A DNA stretch of 64,000 nucleotides from Adiantum capillus-veneris (taxonomy: Eukaryota; Streptophyta; Polypodiopsida; Polypodiales; Pteridaceae): contig CM043961.1 of assembly GCA_014529385.2 (NCBI GenBank), forward strand, positions 15,976,478-16,040,477, in the 5' to 3' direction. Shown here piece after piece: positions 44,223 to 56,929 of the stretch. Positions within the stretch are counted from its first letter, which is position 1. Each line of letters starts with the position of its first letter. The notes beneath the pieces were generated by a model that was not told the origin of the DNA, ran no database searches, and worked only from the letters and a program-made list of their open reading frames with translations. A program made the position numbers and the translations under genes.

Positions 44223-45131
44223 AAGAAGAAAGAGCCAACAAAAGGTAAGACAAAAGGCCCCACTTATAAACTACAATTTGATATTGAGGTTGCTACAGAT
44301 TTAAAGAAAGTCTTGGAGGAAAGGATCTTGAATAGCAAGATTGAGTTTACTCTGGGAGAAGTTCTTGGCATTGCACAGCGTGAATTCCATGAGGAGATCA
44401 TTGACATCATCAAGAGGAAGAGGCAAACCCTTGCTGAAGTTTCACGTCCACAGGTTGAAGCGGAAACCTCAAAGACACAAGGGATGTAACTGCAAAATAA
44501 GGAGAATGATGGAGCTGTGGTAGGATGCTACCAATCTAGTGGGAGAGTGAAGCAAGTGCATTTCTCAAATGATGATGAAGAAGTTGACGATATTCCTAGG
44601 AGCTACTATTCACGAAGTCACTAGGCAAGGGCTACTACAGAAACTTTGGTCAAGGTAGGTGATCTTGAAGAGCCATTTGTTGCCTTGATTGACCATGGTT
44701 CAGAAATAAACATAATGTCACAGAGTCTCTACAACAAGTGCAAATGGCCGATGGACACAGATCATGGCTAGATGGTAAAAGTGGCAAACAATTCATCCGG
44801 TGAATTGTATGCAGCATGTCCAGGTGTGAAGGTAACAATAGGTGATGTAAAGATTGACCAAAACTTCTTTGTACAGGATACATCTTCATATCATCTCATC
44901 CTTGGACAACCCTACATTGTGGGAGTTCGAATGGAAGCAAAGGTAATGGACGATGGTTCAGCATATGCTAGAATATGCAGCAAAGATGGTAAACGAGCTA
45001 TCCAATTTCTCACAGTCTGTGTAAACCATGAAAGAAATCGTGACAACCTCAGAGAACATCCTCTACCAAAGGTAAGCAAAGAGTTTCATGATCATAGAGA
45101 AATGATGGGTTTTGGCCAAGTACCATTGTAA
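44223..45131 (+). pseudogene. Gag-pol linker and aspartic protease, with three stops
   Basis: Same frame as gag. Stops: TAA at 44486, TAG near 44622, TAG at 44769 (followed directly by ATG). Protease features: FVALIDHGSEINIMS (catalytic D-H-G instead of D-S/T-G) at about 44675-44720 and the C-terminal SYHLILGQPYIV at about 44888. In the family this cleaves the polyprotein. The altered triad and TAG in the flap region argue that this copy is inactive. The frame ends at 45131; pol continues in another frame. Confidence 0.78.
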
Positions 45132-48100
45132 AGCAGGATTGCAATGGTACAGAAAGAAAAAGGGTCTCGCCTGATCCAAAAATAGGTGAAACTTTCTCGA
45201 TGAGCTCCTTTGTAACAAGGAATGGATCAGTATGTTTTACAAAACTTGAAGATTTGAAGAGATGTGAGAGGCAATATGTGCATAATGTACAAATAGGCAT
45301 AAAAAAGAGTGGGTTGCTAGAGCCTACTGAAAATGTTTTGGGTTTGTGTGAACAAGTTTCTTTTGTAGATACTATGGGTGAGCTTGATGCTATAATGGGG
45401 TCTAGTTTGCATCTTGAAAATGAAGTTGTGGAAGTTTGCTCTATGGAAATGTATCAAGTAATAGAAGCCTTTAAAGAAAGCCAAACAGTTGGCCCAGAAG
45501 TCCATTTTGAAACTAAATACAAGAGTGTAGCAAAGAAGGTGAAACCAGTAGCTTCACCCTTACCACCCAACAACAGGGAAAAGATTGAGTAGGCTTCTTT
45601 ACAACCAAGTTTGAGGAATCCTAAAAAGATCGGGCATACCTTCACAAAGGAGTCTTTTCAAGAGTTGCAGATTGGTTGCGAGGAGTTTCTAACACAGGAG
45701 GAGACAAAGTGCTTCAAAGAAATGCTTTCAAAGCATGGTAAGGCTTTTGCATTTGAGCCACATGAGATAGGATGTGTTGATCCTTCTATTGTAGCTCCTA
45801 TGGTAATTTTCACAATACCTCATGTGCCTTGGAATTTGCGGCCTATTCCGGTTCCAAAGGCTCATTTGCCAAAGTTAGTAGAGCTACTGAATGAGAAAAT
45901 CAAAATGGGAATCTTGGAGCCTTCTTGTGCTCCATACTCAAACAGGTGGTTCACAGTTCCGAAGAAGAATGGTTCTCTACGCTTCATCCAAGATATGTAA
46001 CCAGTGAACAAGGTGACAATTAGAAATGTAGGTACAGGTCCAATTGTGGATGAGTTTACAGAGGCATTTGCAGGGAGGGCAATCTACTCAATGGGGGATC
46101 TCTACTCAGGGTATGATCAATTTCAGCTTGCAATAGAAAGCAAAGACTTGACAACCATGAGGACGCCTTTGGGTTTGGTAAGGATGTGTACCTTGCCACA
46201 GGGAGCAATCAACTCGAATGCACATATGATGAATGGGATGAATAAGGTCTTACGTGACCTTATTCCTCAAATCACAATGCCTTTCATTGATGATTTGCCT
46301 ATCAAAGGATGTGAAGAAAGTGACAAAGATGAAGCTTTGGATCTCAAAGGATGTCGCAGGTTTGTGGTAAATCACATAAATGATTGTGATAAAATTTTGT
46401 CTAGGTTGGAAGAAGTGAATCTTACATTGTCAGGAAAAAAGTCTGTGTTTGGTGTCAATGAAGTGCTTATTGTGGGGCACATGTGCGGGCCATATGGTAG
46501 GAAACCTTGTCCAACAAAGATAGATGCCATCCAAAGAATGAAACAAACGTGCACTAGCATCACTGAGGTTAGAAGGTTTCTGGGACCATGTGTCTTCTAT
46601 GTTATTTGGATTCCACATTATGCACATGTAGCTGATCCTCTTTATCAGCTGCTTAGAAAGAATCAGAAGTTTAAATGGACAGAAGTACATGTAAAATCCA
46701 TGAAAAAGCTAAAGGAGTTGCTCCAGTCAGCAACAACTTTGAGAAAGGTAGACTATGAGTGTCAAAGGCCAGTAATTGTGACAGTAGACACCAGTCCTAC
46801 AGGGATTGGATGGGCAATAGGGCAAGATGACAAAGAAGGACACATGTATGTGGTAAGATTTGGAGCAAAGGTGCTAAGTGCTCGCCAAAGAAACTATCCA
46901 CAGATAAAGAGAGAGTTATGGGGTATGGTTACAGCCTTGAAAAGTGAGAAAGAGTACCTAATTGGTGCATGTGTGGTTGTAGAAACAGATTGTCTACCAC
47001 TTCTTGGGATGATTACAAGCTGCTCAACTCCAGACATTGCTATGTTGCGGTGGATTGCCTACATTAAGTCCTTAAATCCTGAGTTTAAGCACATTGCAGG
47101 TAAAGACAATACAGTGGCAGATATGCTATCAAGGGCAAGGTATGAAGATGAGCCACAAATGATTAACGAGGGAGATGATGTAGGCACAAAGTTCTATTCT
47201 ATCTCTCATGTCAAAGGTAACAATGTCTGCATGACTAATCTACTTGATTCATTCTTGAAAGATCTTTATGAAGGTGATTGGCTTCTTATTGGAAGCTACT
47301 TGAGTACTCTAACAAAACAGTATGATTGGTCTGAACAAGAATTCAAGAGGATACGCAGGAAAGCATATGGGTACTTTTTGAGGGATGGTTACTTGTGGAA
47401 GCATCCTAAACAAAAGGGTGCTACACCACAACGGGTTATAGGTAAAAAAGAGACTCAAGTACAGCTCATGCAAGAGTTTCATGAGAGTCTATGGGCTGGA
47501 CACAGGGGTGTGTGGGCAACCTTCTCTAAGTTGAAAGAAAAATATTGGTGGAAGGGTATGTATAAAGATGTATCTCAATTTGTAGAGTCATGTGTAACTT
47601 GTCAAATGTATTCAAATGTCCGACATCGTGATGGATTGCACCCTACATATCCACTAGCCATGCACTATAAATGGGTTGTGGATCTAGTCACAATGCCTTT
47701 AAGACTCTGGCAGATGAGATACTTGGTTCTTGCACGAGAAGACCTAACTAATCAGGTTGAAGGAAGAGCATTAAGAGCTAAAACCACAGAAGCTGTGTGC
47801 AAATTTCTTCTTGATGAGGTGATTTGCCGTTATGGTTGTGTGGGAAAAATCACTGCAGATAGAGGTGAGCTGGATACCGAAGAAGCAAGGGAGTTCTTTT
47901 CTAGATTAGGAATCAAGCTTTCTCTTACTACAGCTTACAACCCTGAAGGCAATGGAAAGAGTGAAAGAGGGCATCCTCCTATCATCAAAGCTTTTGCCAA
48001 GGCTTGTGAAGGAAGAGTTGGTGAGTGGCCAAAACTGTTACCATATGCTTTATGGGCTGATCGTACAACACATAGCTCAGTAAATGGCTACATGCCTGCG

Positions 48101-48262
48101 GAGCTAATGTATGGTCAAAAGCCAGTGATGCCGATTGAAGATACAATTTCCACATGGGATGTACTACCTTGGCAAGAGGGGCTTAGCAGGGAAGATCTCC
48201 TTGCACTGCGTATAAGGAAGCTAGAGAGAAGACCTAGAGACATTGAAGCTGCAAAAGAATGA
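45132..48262 (+). pseudogene. Reverse transcriptase, RNase H and integrase of the gypsy element
   Basis: One frame from about 45200 with stops at 45590 (TAG), 45998 (TAA, in RT) and 48260 (TGA). RT: EKIKMGILEPSCAPYSNRWF, LPQGAINS and the catalytic box FIDDLPIKG near 46283. RNase H: VTVDTSPTGIGWAIG (about 46776) and ETDCLPLLGM. Integrase: HHCC zinc site (HESLWAGHRG ... CVTCQMY, 47480-47610), then catalytic Asp in VVDLVTMP, Asp in ITADRG (about 47852) and Glu in GNGKSERGH (about 47950). Domain order RT-RH-INT is that of Ty3/gypsy. Stops are of the C-to-T type (CAA to TAA, CGA to TGA), consistent with methylation-driven decay. Confidence 0.9.
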
Positions 48263-48658
48263 CTCAAAAATGCAAGGTTGAAAAACAAGGAATACTTTGA
48301 TAAGCGACATCGACTCAGGAGCAAAGCAATTGACAAAGGTGACTGGGTTTTGGTGTATGATAGTAGCCTTGATAACCAGCACACAGTCATGCGTAAGTTT
48401 TCAAAAAGATGGTTTGGACCGTATGGTGTAAAGCATGTGCATGAAAATGCTACTTACAGCTTGTCTGAACTAGATGGTACAGAAGTAAAGATTCCAATTG
48501 CAGGAAAAAGGATCAAAATGTTTAAGAGAAGAGGAGACAATGATCCAGAAGATGTTGATGAGGAAGAAGAGCAAACCACAGGTAAAGATCAAAGTGAAGA
48601 TGAAGATTTGGAATCATCCAGTGAAGAAGAAAGCAAGGAAGATGTACAAGAGGGATGA
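48263..48658 (+). pseudogene. Integrase C-terminal tail of the gypsy element
   Basis: In frame with the integrase after one TGA. KNKEYFDKRHRLRSKAIDKG and RWFGPYGVKHVHENATYSL form the usual small barrel domain. A very acidic end follows (DPEDVDEEEEQTTGKD, SSSEEESKEDVQEG). No chromodomain is recognised. Confidence 0.8.
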
Positions 48659-49931
48659 TCTTACAAAGAAATAATGTGGCACATACCGGAGGATGTGCAG
48701 GTTTAGAGGGGGTGGATGTCGTGTTGTGACACGTACATAGTGGGAACGCATGCTACAAGATCTATCTTGTAACTTTTTAGATACATAATTATCTTTCCTA
48801 CAATGTACATATGCATATTTAAGTATAATATTAAGCCTTCTATCTCATCCTATTATTTTTCTCAAGGGTAACCTATCCTTACTTTACCATCAGAAAATAC
48901 TATGGGAAAAGCTCAATAGCTCTGCCTCTTTAACTTGGGGCAAAAAGAATTGATTCTTTATTTCTACTATCTCATTATCATCTCACACCCTAGCTAGATC
49001 CTATATCTAGGGTAAACTCCAATATATATATATTCTATGTATTTTTTATACTTTTCTTATATTTCTTTTTAAATAGCTACTAGGAGGAAATCAAATCCTA
49101 GTGGGACACTAGGTGGCATGATTTCAAAGATACACTTATTTTAATGCATTATTGCAAACATGATTACAAAACTTTGTCAAGGAGCAATGTCATGCTTTCA
49201 TATGGCATGAGGTGTCCATTGGAATTAAATGAAAGTTTAGGCTAAGGGGACCACAGGAAGACTTTTGCTGCCAGAAATGGACCCTATTTTGATGAATTTT
49301 TTACACAAGGTTCCAATCCGAATTGGAAAATGATTTTAAAATGAAAATCGTAGCTAACGAGCTGAAGTTTTTGCCCATATTTTTACTTTTTTATTTGGAG
49401 CCACCGTTGAGGAGATATGATCAAAATACTAAACCCCAGTCTGCCCACATCATGCAGGGACATCTCATTTTCAACTTTTCCAATTCCTATTCACACTGGC
49501 TCATCTCTTCTTGTGTAAACCCTTGGGGGTTCCCTTCACCTATAAAAGGGGACCTCTTCTTCCTTGAAAATAACTCAAGCATTCAAGCCATTGATGAGAG
49601 GAATTCTTGAGGGAGTGAGTAGTAATGCCTAATTGTACTTAGCCCCATTAACATAAGCCCAAGCCTACACTTTCTCCTAGAGGAAGACTAGCCATTCTTG
49701 TACGCTATCCTTGGAAGATCAACTCTAATCAAAGAAGGTGTTGTACTTGGCGTATCAATCAAAGTGGAGTGCTCCCCTCTTCTTCTCTCTCCATCAATAA
49801 TGGTGCCGAAGGGTTTGTCAAGTAAGATGTGTTCTACATTGATGTTTTCTTGATTTCTTGTTGTTTTCTTTTTCATCTCTAATCCGATATATATATATAC
49901 ATATAAATATATATATATACATATGTATATA

Positions 49932-50066
<135 letters not shown>

Positions 50067-50268
50067 GTATCTAATCTCATCTCCTTAACCAAACCTATCT
50101 CTCTCATTCTTAGTAATTCATCCTCTTTGCAAATTCTAGGTTCTCTTTTCTGCAGGTACATCTCTCCCCGCAGTATCCTTATTGCCTACGGGCAAGAATA
50201 GGGCTTGGAAGGGAAACTTCTCATCTCTTCACTTCTCTCATATCTACATTTCTCACATACTATCCTAG

Positions 50269-50487
50269 ATGAATAACCCACACGATGATCATTTCTATCG
50301 CTTTCACTCTGTACGATCTATTAGAATTAACGTATGGATTAGTCGAAAAATACACTTTCAACAACGTATAGTGTTTCTCTTTGGCCCAGAAAGGCTTAAT
50401 GAAATACTTCTATCACCGGATCTCATCATACTACCTCTCATAGACTATAACTTTTCTTTTGACGTAAGCGTAGTTATCTTGCTATGA
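50269..50487 (+). CDS. LTR-encoded short ORF A, 3' LTR copy
   Basis: 72 codons, intact, with the same ATGA overlap to ORF B. See 42074-42292 for description. Confidence 0.45.
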   Translation: MNNPHDDHFYRFHSVRSIRINVWISRKIHFQQRIVFLFGPERLNEILLSPDLIILPLIDYNFSFDVSVVILL

Positions 50488-50696
50488 ACCAAGAGGATTT
50501 GTACACACAATTAATCCCAATCACTAGACAAAATATATATATGATGGTAAGCACAAAACTACAATTCCAAAGAACAATTCGTAGCCTATTTGGTCAGTCA
50601 AGATTGAATGCCATTAACTCATCTATTAACCCTTTCATACTACCCATGATACGATATGACCATAGCCTTGATGTTTTCATTTTCGTATTTTTTTGA
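50484..50696 (+). CDS. LTR-encoded short ORF B, 3' LTR copy
   Basis: 70 codons, intact. See 42289-42501 for description. Confidence 0.45.
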   Translation: MNQEDLYTQLIPITRQNIYMMVSTKLQFQRTIRSLFGQSRLNAINSSINPFILPMIRYDHSLDVFIFVFF

Positions 50697-50897
50697 CATT
50701 CTCTTTTGTATTCTTTCGTTGTGTGTGTGAGTGGAAGAGAGAAAGAGTGAGTCTTCTTTGATTGCACTTCTTTCCAAACCCTAGTCTTCATGGCATCTAT
50801 GGTTTAACTCCTTCATATAGTTTTTGTTGAGTTCTCTCACTAACTCTCACAGCCATAAGCCCGGTGCTTTCCTGGCAAGACCGCTAATTTCTTGACA

Positions 50898-52747
50898 ACG
50901 CGTAGGATGTCTAAGTGCCCAAATTTTGTCCAAACTTGATCCCAAGATTCTCCTAGGGCTCAGCAACCCAATGGTATGCTTAGATTTGAATTTGGATGCC
51001 AATAGGTCAGGATTTGGGCTGCATAAGCTTCTAGTGCACTCCAAGAATAGGATGTCTGACAATTCTTGTGTTTGCTTGGTAAATAGGCCAAACAAGGTCC
51101 AAATTCACTTTTGAAAAAAGTTCTGGAATCCTTGAGACACTGGGAAACTCCCTATATGGACAAAGTAGAATTTTGACCACTTTATGACCCTAGAGACATT
51201 CTACGCGTAGGATGTCTTTTTGCTCTGTTTCAGCTCAAACTTGCACTGTAGATTCCCCTTGATGTGCTAAGCTCACAGCTACTTTTACTTTTTGATTCTG
51301 ACACCTATAGGTTGGTCGAATGATCAAGAATCTGCTCCAGAAGCCTGATGTCTGTTATGATGAATTCCCAAGTCAAATCAACTCCAATTTGGACCAAATT
51401 TTCTTAGGAGGTTTATGTAAGGCTATATGACAGCATGGTATGGTCACATGAGAATTTTGGTTTCAGAATTATGCAGTAGACATCCTACGCGTAGGATGTC
51501 TTTTTGCTCAGAATGAACCCAAACTTGGACCAAAGATTCCCCTAGTCTTCAGCAGCCCACTGGTATGCTTAGATTTGAGTTTGGATGTCAAAAGACCCCA
51601 AAACTAGCTATCCTTGCCTTTTTTCAGTCAAAAATGCTAAAGTCTACTTAAAATCCAATTTTCTCACCCAAATGAGCTGAAAACTCTCACATGCACTCAA
51701 AACATCATGTATAACATGCACATGAAGTCACCCTATGGTTTGGTCTCAAAAATTATGCCTTGGGCACAATTTGGGTAGGATGTCTGGCAATTTTCGTCTT
51801 TTGGTCTTATCCTGTCAAGATATGGTCAAGTTCCCCTTTCCAGGTGAAGATAGGGTAAAACCTACCTTCTGAACACACTGGTAACCTCAGATTTTCAAAA
51901 AAGTGCCCAGATCACCCTGTAGACATCCTACGCGTAGGATGTCTACTGCTTATTTTTTCAGACCGAAGTGTCCTTGATGCTTCCTTATGCTCTTAGCAAG
52001 TGCAAGTATGCTTCACAATTGCAAAAACATGCAAAAATCACTCAATTTAAGCCTTTTCTGCAATTTTACGTTTTCTGACTCCGCCTTTTGGCTTTTGGTC
52101 AATAAAAATAGGGAAAAACACTCAAGTCAATATGTTACTAGGGTAAAACCTACCCTCTAAACCCACTGGTAACCTCAGTTTCCCCAAATTCCCTGCCAAA
52201 AGTGCCTTGGAGACATCCTACGCGTAGGATGTCTACTGTCTTAAAATGCAATTTTTTTCTGGCAGTAGTACTCCCTATGCTCTGTAGAGCTCTCAGCAAT
52301 AATCACATAAAATTTTGGACTTCAAATCATCTTCCAAACACAATTTACCGTCTTTCCTACTTAGCGTTTCCCACTTCTCTGATGAGCCTAACAATAAATA
52401 AGACATGCATAAAGTACTCTAGATCAACAATCAAGATATCCTACTTACCCTACTCCTACTCATCAATGTGAGATGGTGATTTTGATGTCTTGGTTGCTTC
52501 CTGGCCTCACACGGACTCTCAAGTCAACCTACCACCACATCTACCACTCCAACTCCTACTCTCTATACCACAACCTACTACTACCTAATACTACCTAAGA
52601 CGGCCAGACACACGCTCCCTAGACTCCTCCTAAGACCTAGAGAGTCCACCACCCTCTGATACTATCTAAATGTAAAATAGTACTCTGACAAGCCAGAGGG
52701 ACCTCTATCCTCAAGGACTAGTCTCAGTCACCTACTTAGGGCCCTCG
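50898..52747 (-). repeat. Leader of the minus-strand element with palindrome-bearing repeats
   Basis: Degenerate repeats about 125-160 bp long. Perfect or near-perfect 24-bp palindromes are at 51194-51217 (one mismatch), 51478-51501, 51921-51944 and 52211-52234. Half-palindromes GATGTCT are at about 51051, 51347 and 51779. Shared flanks include TTTTTGCTCAGAATGA, CAACCCAATGGTATGCTTAG and GGTAAAACCTACC. From 52242 to 52747 there is no palindrome and no gene. Confidence 0.85.
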
Positions 52748-52765
52748 TCCCCGACAACGGCGCCA
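52748..52765 (-). promoter_or_regulatory. Primer binding site of the minus-strand gypsy-type element
   Basis: TGGCGCCGTTGTCGGGGA on the minus strand, one base inside the LTR end. This matches the primer site used by many plant Tat/Athila-type gypsy elements (tRNA 3' end complementary). It fixes the orientation of the element and shows that 39477-52747 is its leader. Confidence 0.85.
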
Positions 52766-52766
52766 A

Positions 52767-53819
52767 TGTTGGACGAATACGCCGCGACGGACGTCAGCAT
52801 AGCGAGAACTCACCTAACATATAATGTCAACTAAGGACGAAGCTCGACCCGCAGGCGCGTGGAAGCAAGCAAAGGGTGTCAACCTCTACTCGACCGACTA
52901 ATGACTACTTCCTACAGAGATATCAAATCTACATGTCATCAGTTCTGTGAATGTGAGAGTCTCCTATGATGCTACCGCAAGCCAAAAGCCCATTAGACTT
53001 TCTCGAAACGTTACGAAACTTGAGGGATATCCTATCAACACCAATAGGCCACTCTCCCTAAGGTCTGTGATTAAAAAACCTACTCAATATCCTCCGTGCA
53101 GAAAACACGTAGGATGTCTGGCCGGTTTTTGTAGGTCGATGTTTTCGAAAACTAAAGTGCCTAATGTGTAGCTCTACTCGCTTTGATCGCGTGGATATGC
53201 TGAAATGAAAAAACGGACAACAGTTACTCATCGAAACTCTAAAAGTAGCTCGCGGGTGAATCTGCCAAAACACAGACGAACGCGCGTGATGTAAGCATCA
53301 ACGCGTTGCTCTCCTCGTGGGCAACACACTGCTACTCTACGTTTGCGATTCCGACCACCGTAGCTCCTGTAGCACACACACACTCTCTCTCACTCTCTCA
53401 CAGTCTCCCAACGACGCAGAAGATCAGTTTATTAGAAGTCTCTTTACAAAGCTTTAGGTTTTGGCTTATATGCTAAGCCTTAGAAAACCTAATGTCCGAC
53501 CAAAATGACCTGATTTGTCCCTAGGCTTCTATAGAGCTTAATTACAACACTGTGAGATGGCTTTGCTCATCCAACAAGCATCTCTGGCCAAAATACAATT
53601 GTCGACTTTAAATATGAAGTTCCCGTAAACATTACAAAAGTGGCTGTAATGGCTGAAAATAATAATAACGGGATATTCGATGATGTCCATGAGTTTGTAT
53701 CTTCACATTACAACATCCATCTTCGTCTTCATCACTTCATCAACATCTTTATTTGGAATCCTCAGAGAATCTTTGAGGAATCTTTGTGGAAGCGTTGTTG
53801 AAAGGTTGACCTTTCAACA
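52767..53819 (-). mobile_element. 5' LTR of the minus-strand gypsy-type element (1053 bp)
   Basis: Plus-strand TGTTGGACG... to ...CTTTCAACA; inverted ends TGTTG/CAACA. TATA-like GCATATAAGCC on the minus strand is at about 53463-53473, with a CT/AC-rich tract downstream (53370-53410). The 3' partner LTR is not in the window. Confidence 0.8.
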
Positions 53820-54130
53820 AGTACATAGGAAGATTCTACTTTAGTGGAATACACATGTTCACTCTAGTGGAATACACATGTCCACTTTTACTTTAGTGGA
53901 ATACACATGTTCACTTTTTGGAATAAGATTATTTTCTCTCCACTAACTCCTAGTGACCTAAGCATTGATGTCATCCACAATGCCACGGCTAAGCCAGCAC
54001 ATAGTGACTGGAAAAAAGCATGACCATAATAGAGTACATAGGAAGATTCCACTTTTAGTGGAATACACATGTTCACTCTAGTGGAATACACATGTTCACT
54101 CTAGTGGAATACACATGTCCACTTTTACTT
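53820..54130 (+). repeat. Minisatellite block, unit about 23-29 bp
   Basis: Repeats of ACACATGTTCACTCTAGTGG with variants ACACATGTCCACTTTTAC flank a 130-bp segment (CCACTAACTCCTAGTGACC...). The same block recurs inverted at 55950-56240 and direct at 56395-56645. Confidence 0.85.
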
Positions 54131-55341
54131 TAGTGTAATGGCACCAGAGGGATTTCGGGGGGACTTTGGCTTGTGAATCCTCAATTTTTTATTCTTCCTG
54201 AGAAAAAGGGCTGTCAAATTCTATTGGAGGAGATGGAAGGTTGTCAGGAATGATTTCTGCTTGAAGACCATTGTAAATTCTTTCATCTTAGAGAGAATCA
54301 ACTGATCCTAGTCACTATAGTTAAATCCAGGACCATAATCTTTAATTCCAACTCTGTGTTTTTCCATTGACATATCACATATTAGCTCGAGTGGTCTTCA
54401 ATCCATTTGTAGTCAATGGATTCTATGGTTACACCTTTAGGGGTTTTAGATGGTGCTTTACCTGTATTATCAATTAGTTTGTTGCGATTTTTGTGGCAAC
54501 AAGCAAGGGTGTAAAGATCTCTATCATCTTCGTCAGGCAAGCCACTTCGTGGCTGGTAATAAAGCTGCTCTACAACTTTTCAGTCTTCCCACCCCAGTTC
54601 AATGTTTGAAGAACTATCTTGGTCTTGGTCAACATTCAAGACATTAAAGAACAAATTTTTTCCAGAGTGACTAGAGCGACGATGTAATGAGGGTTTATAG
54701 AAAGAGAAGTAAGATAGCTCTAGGGAAGAGGGGATAATTAAATCTGTATTTCTAGTGGAGAAAAATGTGTCAGAGACAATAAAATCTCTTCCTTCGATCA
54801 TGAAAACCTGGATAAAGTATGCAGAAGATGATGAGGTAGTATGACTCATTAATCTTAAGCAATGTCTACAAAAGGTCTTGTCTTCATTCTCAAAAGTTTC
54901 AGAATGTTGACAATGTTTAATTCTCATTGCTTGAAACTTAGTAGGGGCTTTATGCACAATAAGAGTGGGGATAGGGTTTTGGGAACTATTAACAGAATTA
55001 GATGAATCTATAATATCTGTTTGGGAACTGATAATATAATTAGATGAATCATTATTATCAATACTCAAAACTCTATTTTCTAGAGGGTTTTCCTATTTGT
55101 ACACAACCAAGATGAACAAAAGGATAGCCTTTTTTAAGGGCTTCAAAACTATCATGCTGGGGGATCTTAGTAAGTTCTATAAGATGTAATTGATTATCTG
55201 AGGGAATAGATGCAACTGATTTATTATCTAAATAGACAATGGAGGCTTTAAGCTTAAATAAGTTTTTATATTTATATACTTGATCGGGTTTAAGTTATGG
55301 GATTTGCCATTGAGCAAAAGGTTCGGCTTCTTCGACTGCCA
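54131..55341 (-). pseudogene. Endogenous pararetrovirus-like coding remnant
   Basis: On the minus strand an ATG at 55341 opens a frame whose segment FVHLGCVQIG resembles the start of the caulimovirid (30K-type) movement protein. A further open frame (55068-54580) has a Cys/His cluster (HCQHSE...FCRHC), and broken frames continue to about 54150. Stops and frameshifts are frequent. The primer site at 55685-55699 and the flanking TATA-bearing repeats fit the intergenic region of a reverse-transcribing DNA virus. An unusual LTR element is the alternative. Integrated, dead, described only. Confidence 0.4.
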
Positions 55342-55684
55342 TAGAGAGGTGTGCAAAAAACTTGGTCACTTTTGACAAAGATCTATTCAAGAATGCCATT
55401 GAAAGTTTACCTAAAATTGAGTTGAGCGGTAGGAGTTTACTGCGGGAATTTTTGTGGGAATTTACTACGGGAGTTTATCAAGGATTTCTTGCATGTGGCT
55501 ATACCCAAATGCCTGTGGAGACCACGCGACCACGTGACCTTTCCTCACGACTCAATTTTGGAAACAACAATTGTTTCTTTAGCAGTCTTTGTTAAAAGAG
55601 AAAAAGGCTTTGCTAACCTTCTTGGTAGTTAACAAAGATAACCTTCAATGAATTACTTAATAATAGTTTAGACAAGAGTTTAAC

Positions 55685-55699
55685 TAGGCTCTAATACCA
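55685..55699 (-). promoter_or_regulatory. Met-tRNA primer-site-like sequence
   Basis: TGGTATTAGAGCCTA on the minus strand, one C-to-T change from the canonical TGGTATCAGAGCC. Lies between the TATA-bearing repeat and the coding remnant. Confidence 0.65.
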
Positions 55700-56875
55700 A
55701 AATACACACACATAAGAGATTGTAAGTGGAAGGAGTATATTAAGATGTATTCAACATACAAAGTATGGATAGGGTGTGGAAAGGATCGCTATAGAAATTA
55801 CAACATAAGGCTAGGCTTAACTTGAGATGTTCTATATTCACATATGAGAGTTCTTACGCTCACTCTGAGATAATTTACAATGAAGGGGAGTCTCCCTTTT
55901 ATAGGAGATTGGGTGGCTTCCTCTACAAGTTTCATGTAGTGCGCATTCCTTAAAGTGAACATGTGTATTCCACTAAAGTAAAAGTGGACATGTGTATTCC
56001 ACTAGAGTGAACATGTGTATTCCACTAAAGTAGAATCTTCCTATGTACTCCATTATGCTCATGCTTTTTTCTAGCCACTATGTGCTGGCACAGTCGTGGC
56101 GTTGTGGATGATATCAATGCTTACGTCACTAGGAGTTAGTGGAGAGAAAATAATATTATTCCAAAAAGTGAACATGTGTATTCCATTAAAGTAAAAGTGG
56201 ACATGTGTATTCCACTAGAGTGAACATGCGTATTTAACTAAAGTAGAATCTTCCTATGTACTCCATTATGCTCACGCTTTTTCAAGTCACTATGTGCTGA
56301 CACAGTCGTGGCATTGTGGATGACATCATTGCTTAGGTCACTAGGAGTTAGTGGAAAGAAAATAATATTATTCTGGAATAAAATTATTTCCTTTCCATTA
56401 ACTCAAATAATATTATTTCCTCTTCACTAACTCCTAGTGACCTAAGCACTGATGTCATCCACAATGCCACGGCTAAGCCAGCACATAGTGATGACTGGAA
56501 AAAAGCATGAGCATAATGGAGTACATAGGAAGATTCTACTTTTAGTGGGATACACATGTTCACTCTAGTGGAATACACATGTTCACTCTAGTGGAATACA
56601 TATGTCCACTTTTACTTTAGTGGAATACGCATGTTCACTTTAAGGAATGCGCACTACATGAAACTTGTAAAGGAAGCCACCCAATCTCCTATAAAAGGGA
56701 GACTTTCCTTCATTGTAAAGTATTTCAGAGTGAAATTAAGAACTCTCATATGTGAATATAGAACATCTCAAGTGAAGCTTAGCCTTATGTTGTAATTTCT
56801 ATAGCGATCTTTTGCACACCTTATCCATACTTTGTATGTTGAATACATCTTAATATACTCCTTCCGCTTGCAATC

Positions 56876-56880
<5 letters not shown>
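55700..56880. repeat. Large inverted repeat of a promoter-like region
   Basis: 55700-56380 (minus) and about 56395-56880 (plus) are inverted copies. Shared parts: ACTCCTTCC(G/A)CTT, the TATA segment CTCCTATAAAAGGGAGACT (plus, about 56689; minus, about 55897), GGAATGCGCACTACATGAAAC, and the 23-29 bp minisatellite. They look like two opposed copies of an LTR or viral intergenic region. The short spacer makes a long hairpin possible. Confidence 0.8.

Positions 56881-56924
<44 letters not shown>
56881..56924 (+). repeat. (TA)n microsatellite
   Basis: 44 bp of TA between the promoter-like repeat and the copia relic. Confidence 0.95.
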
Positions 56925-56928
<4 letters not shown>

Positions 56929-56929
56929 T

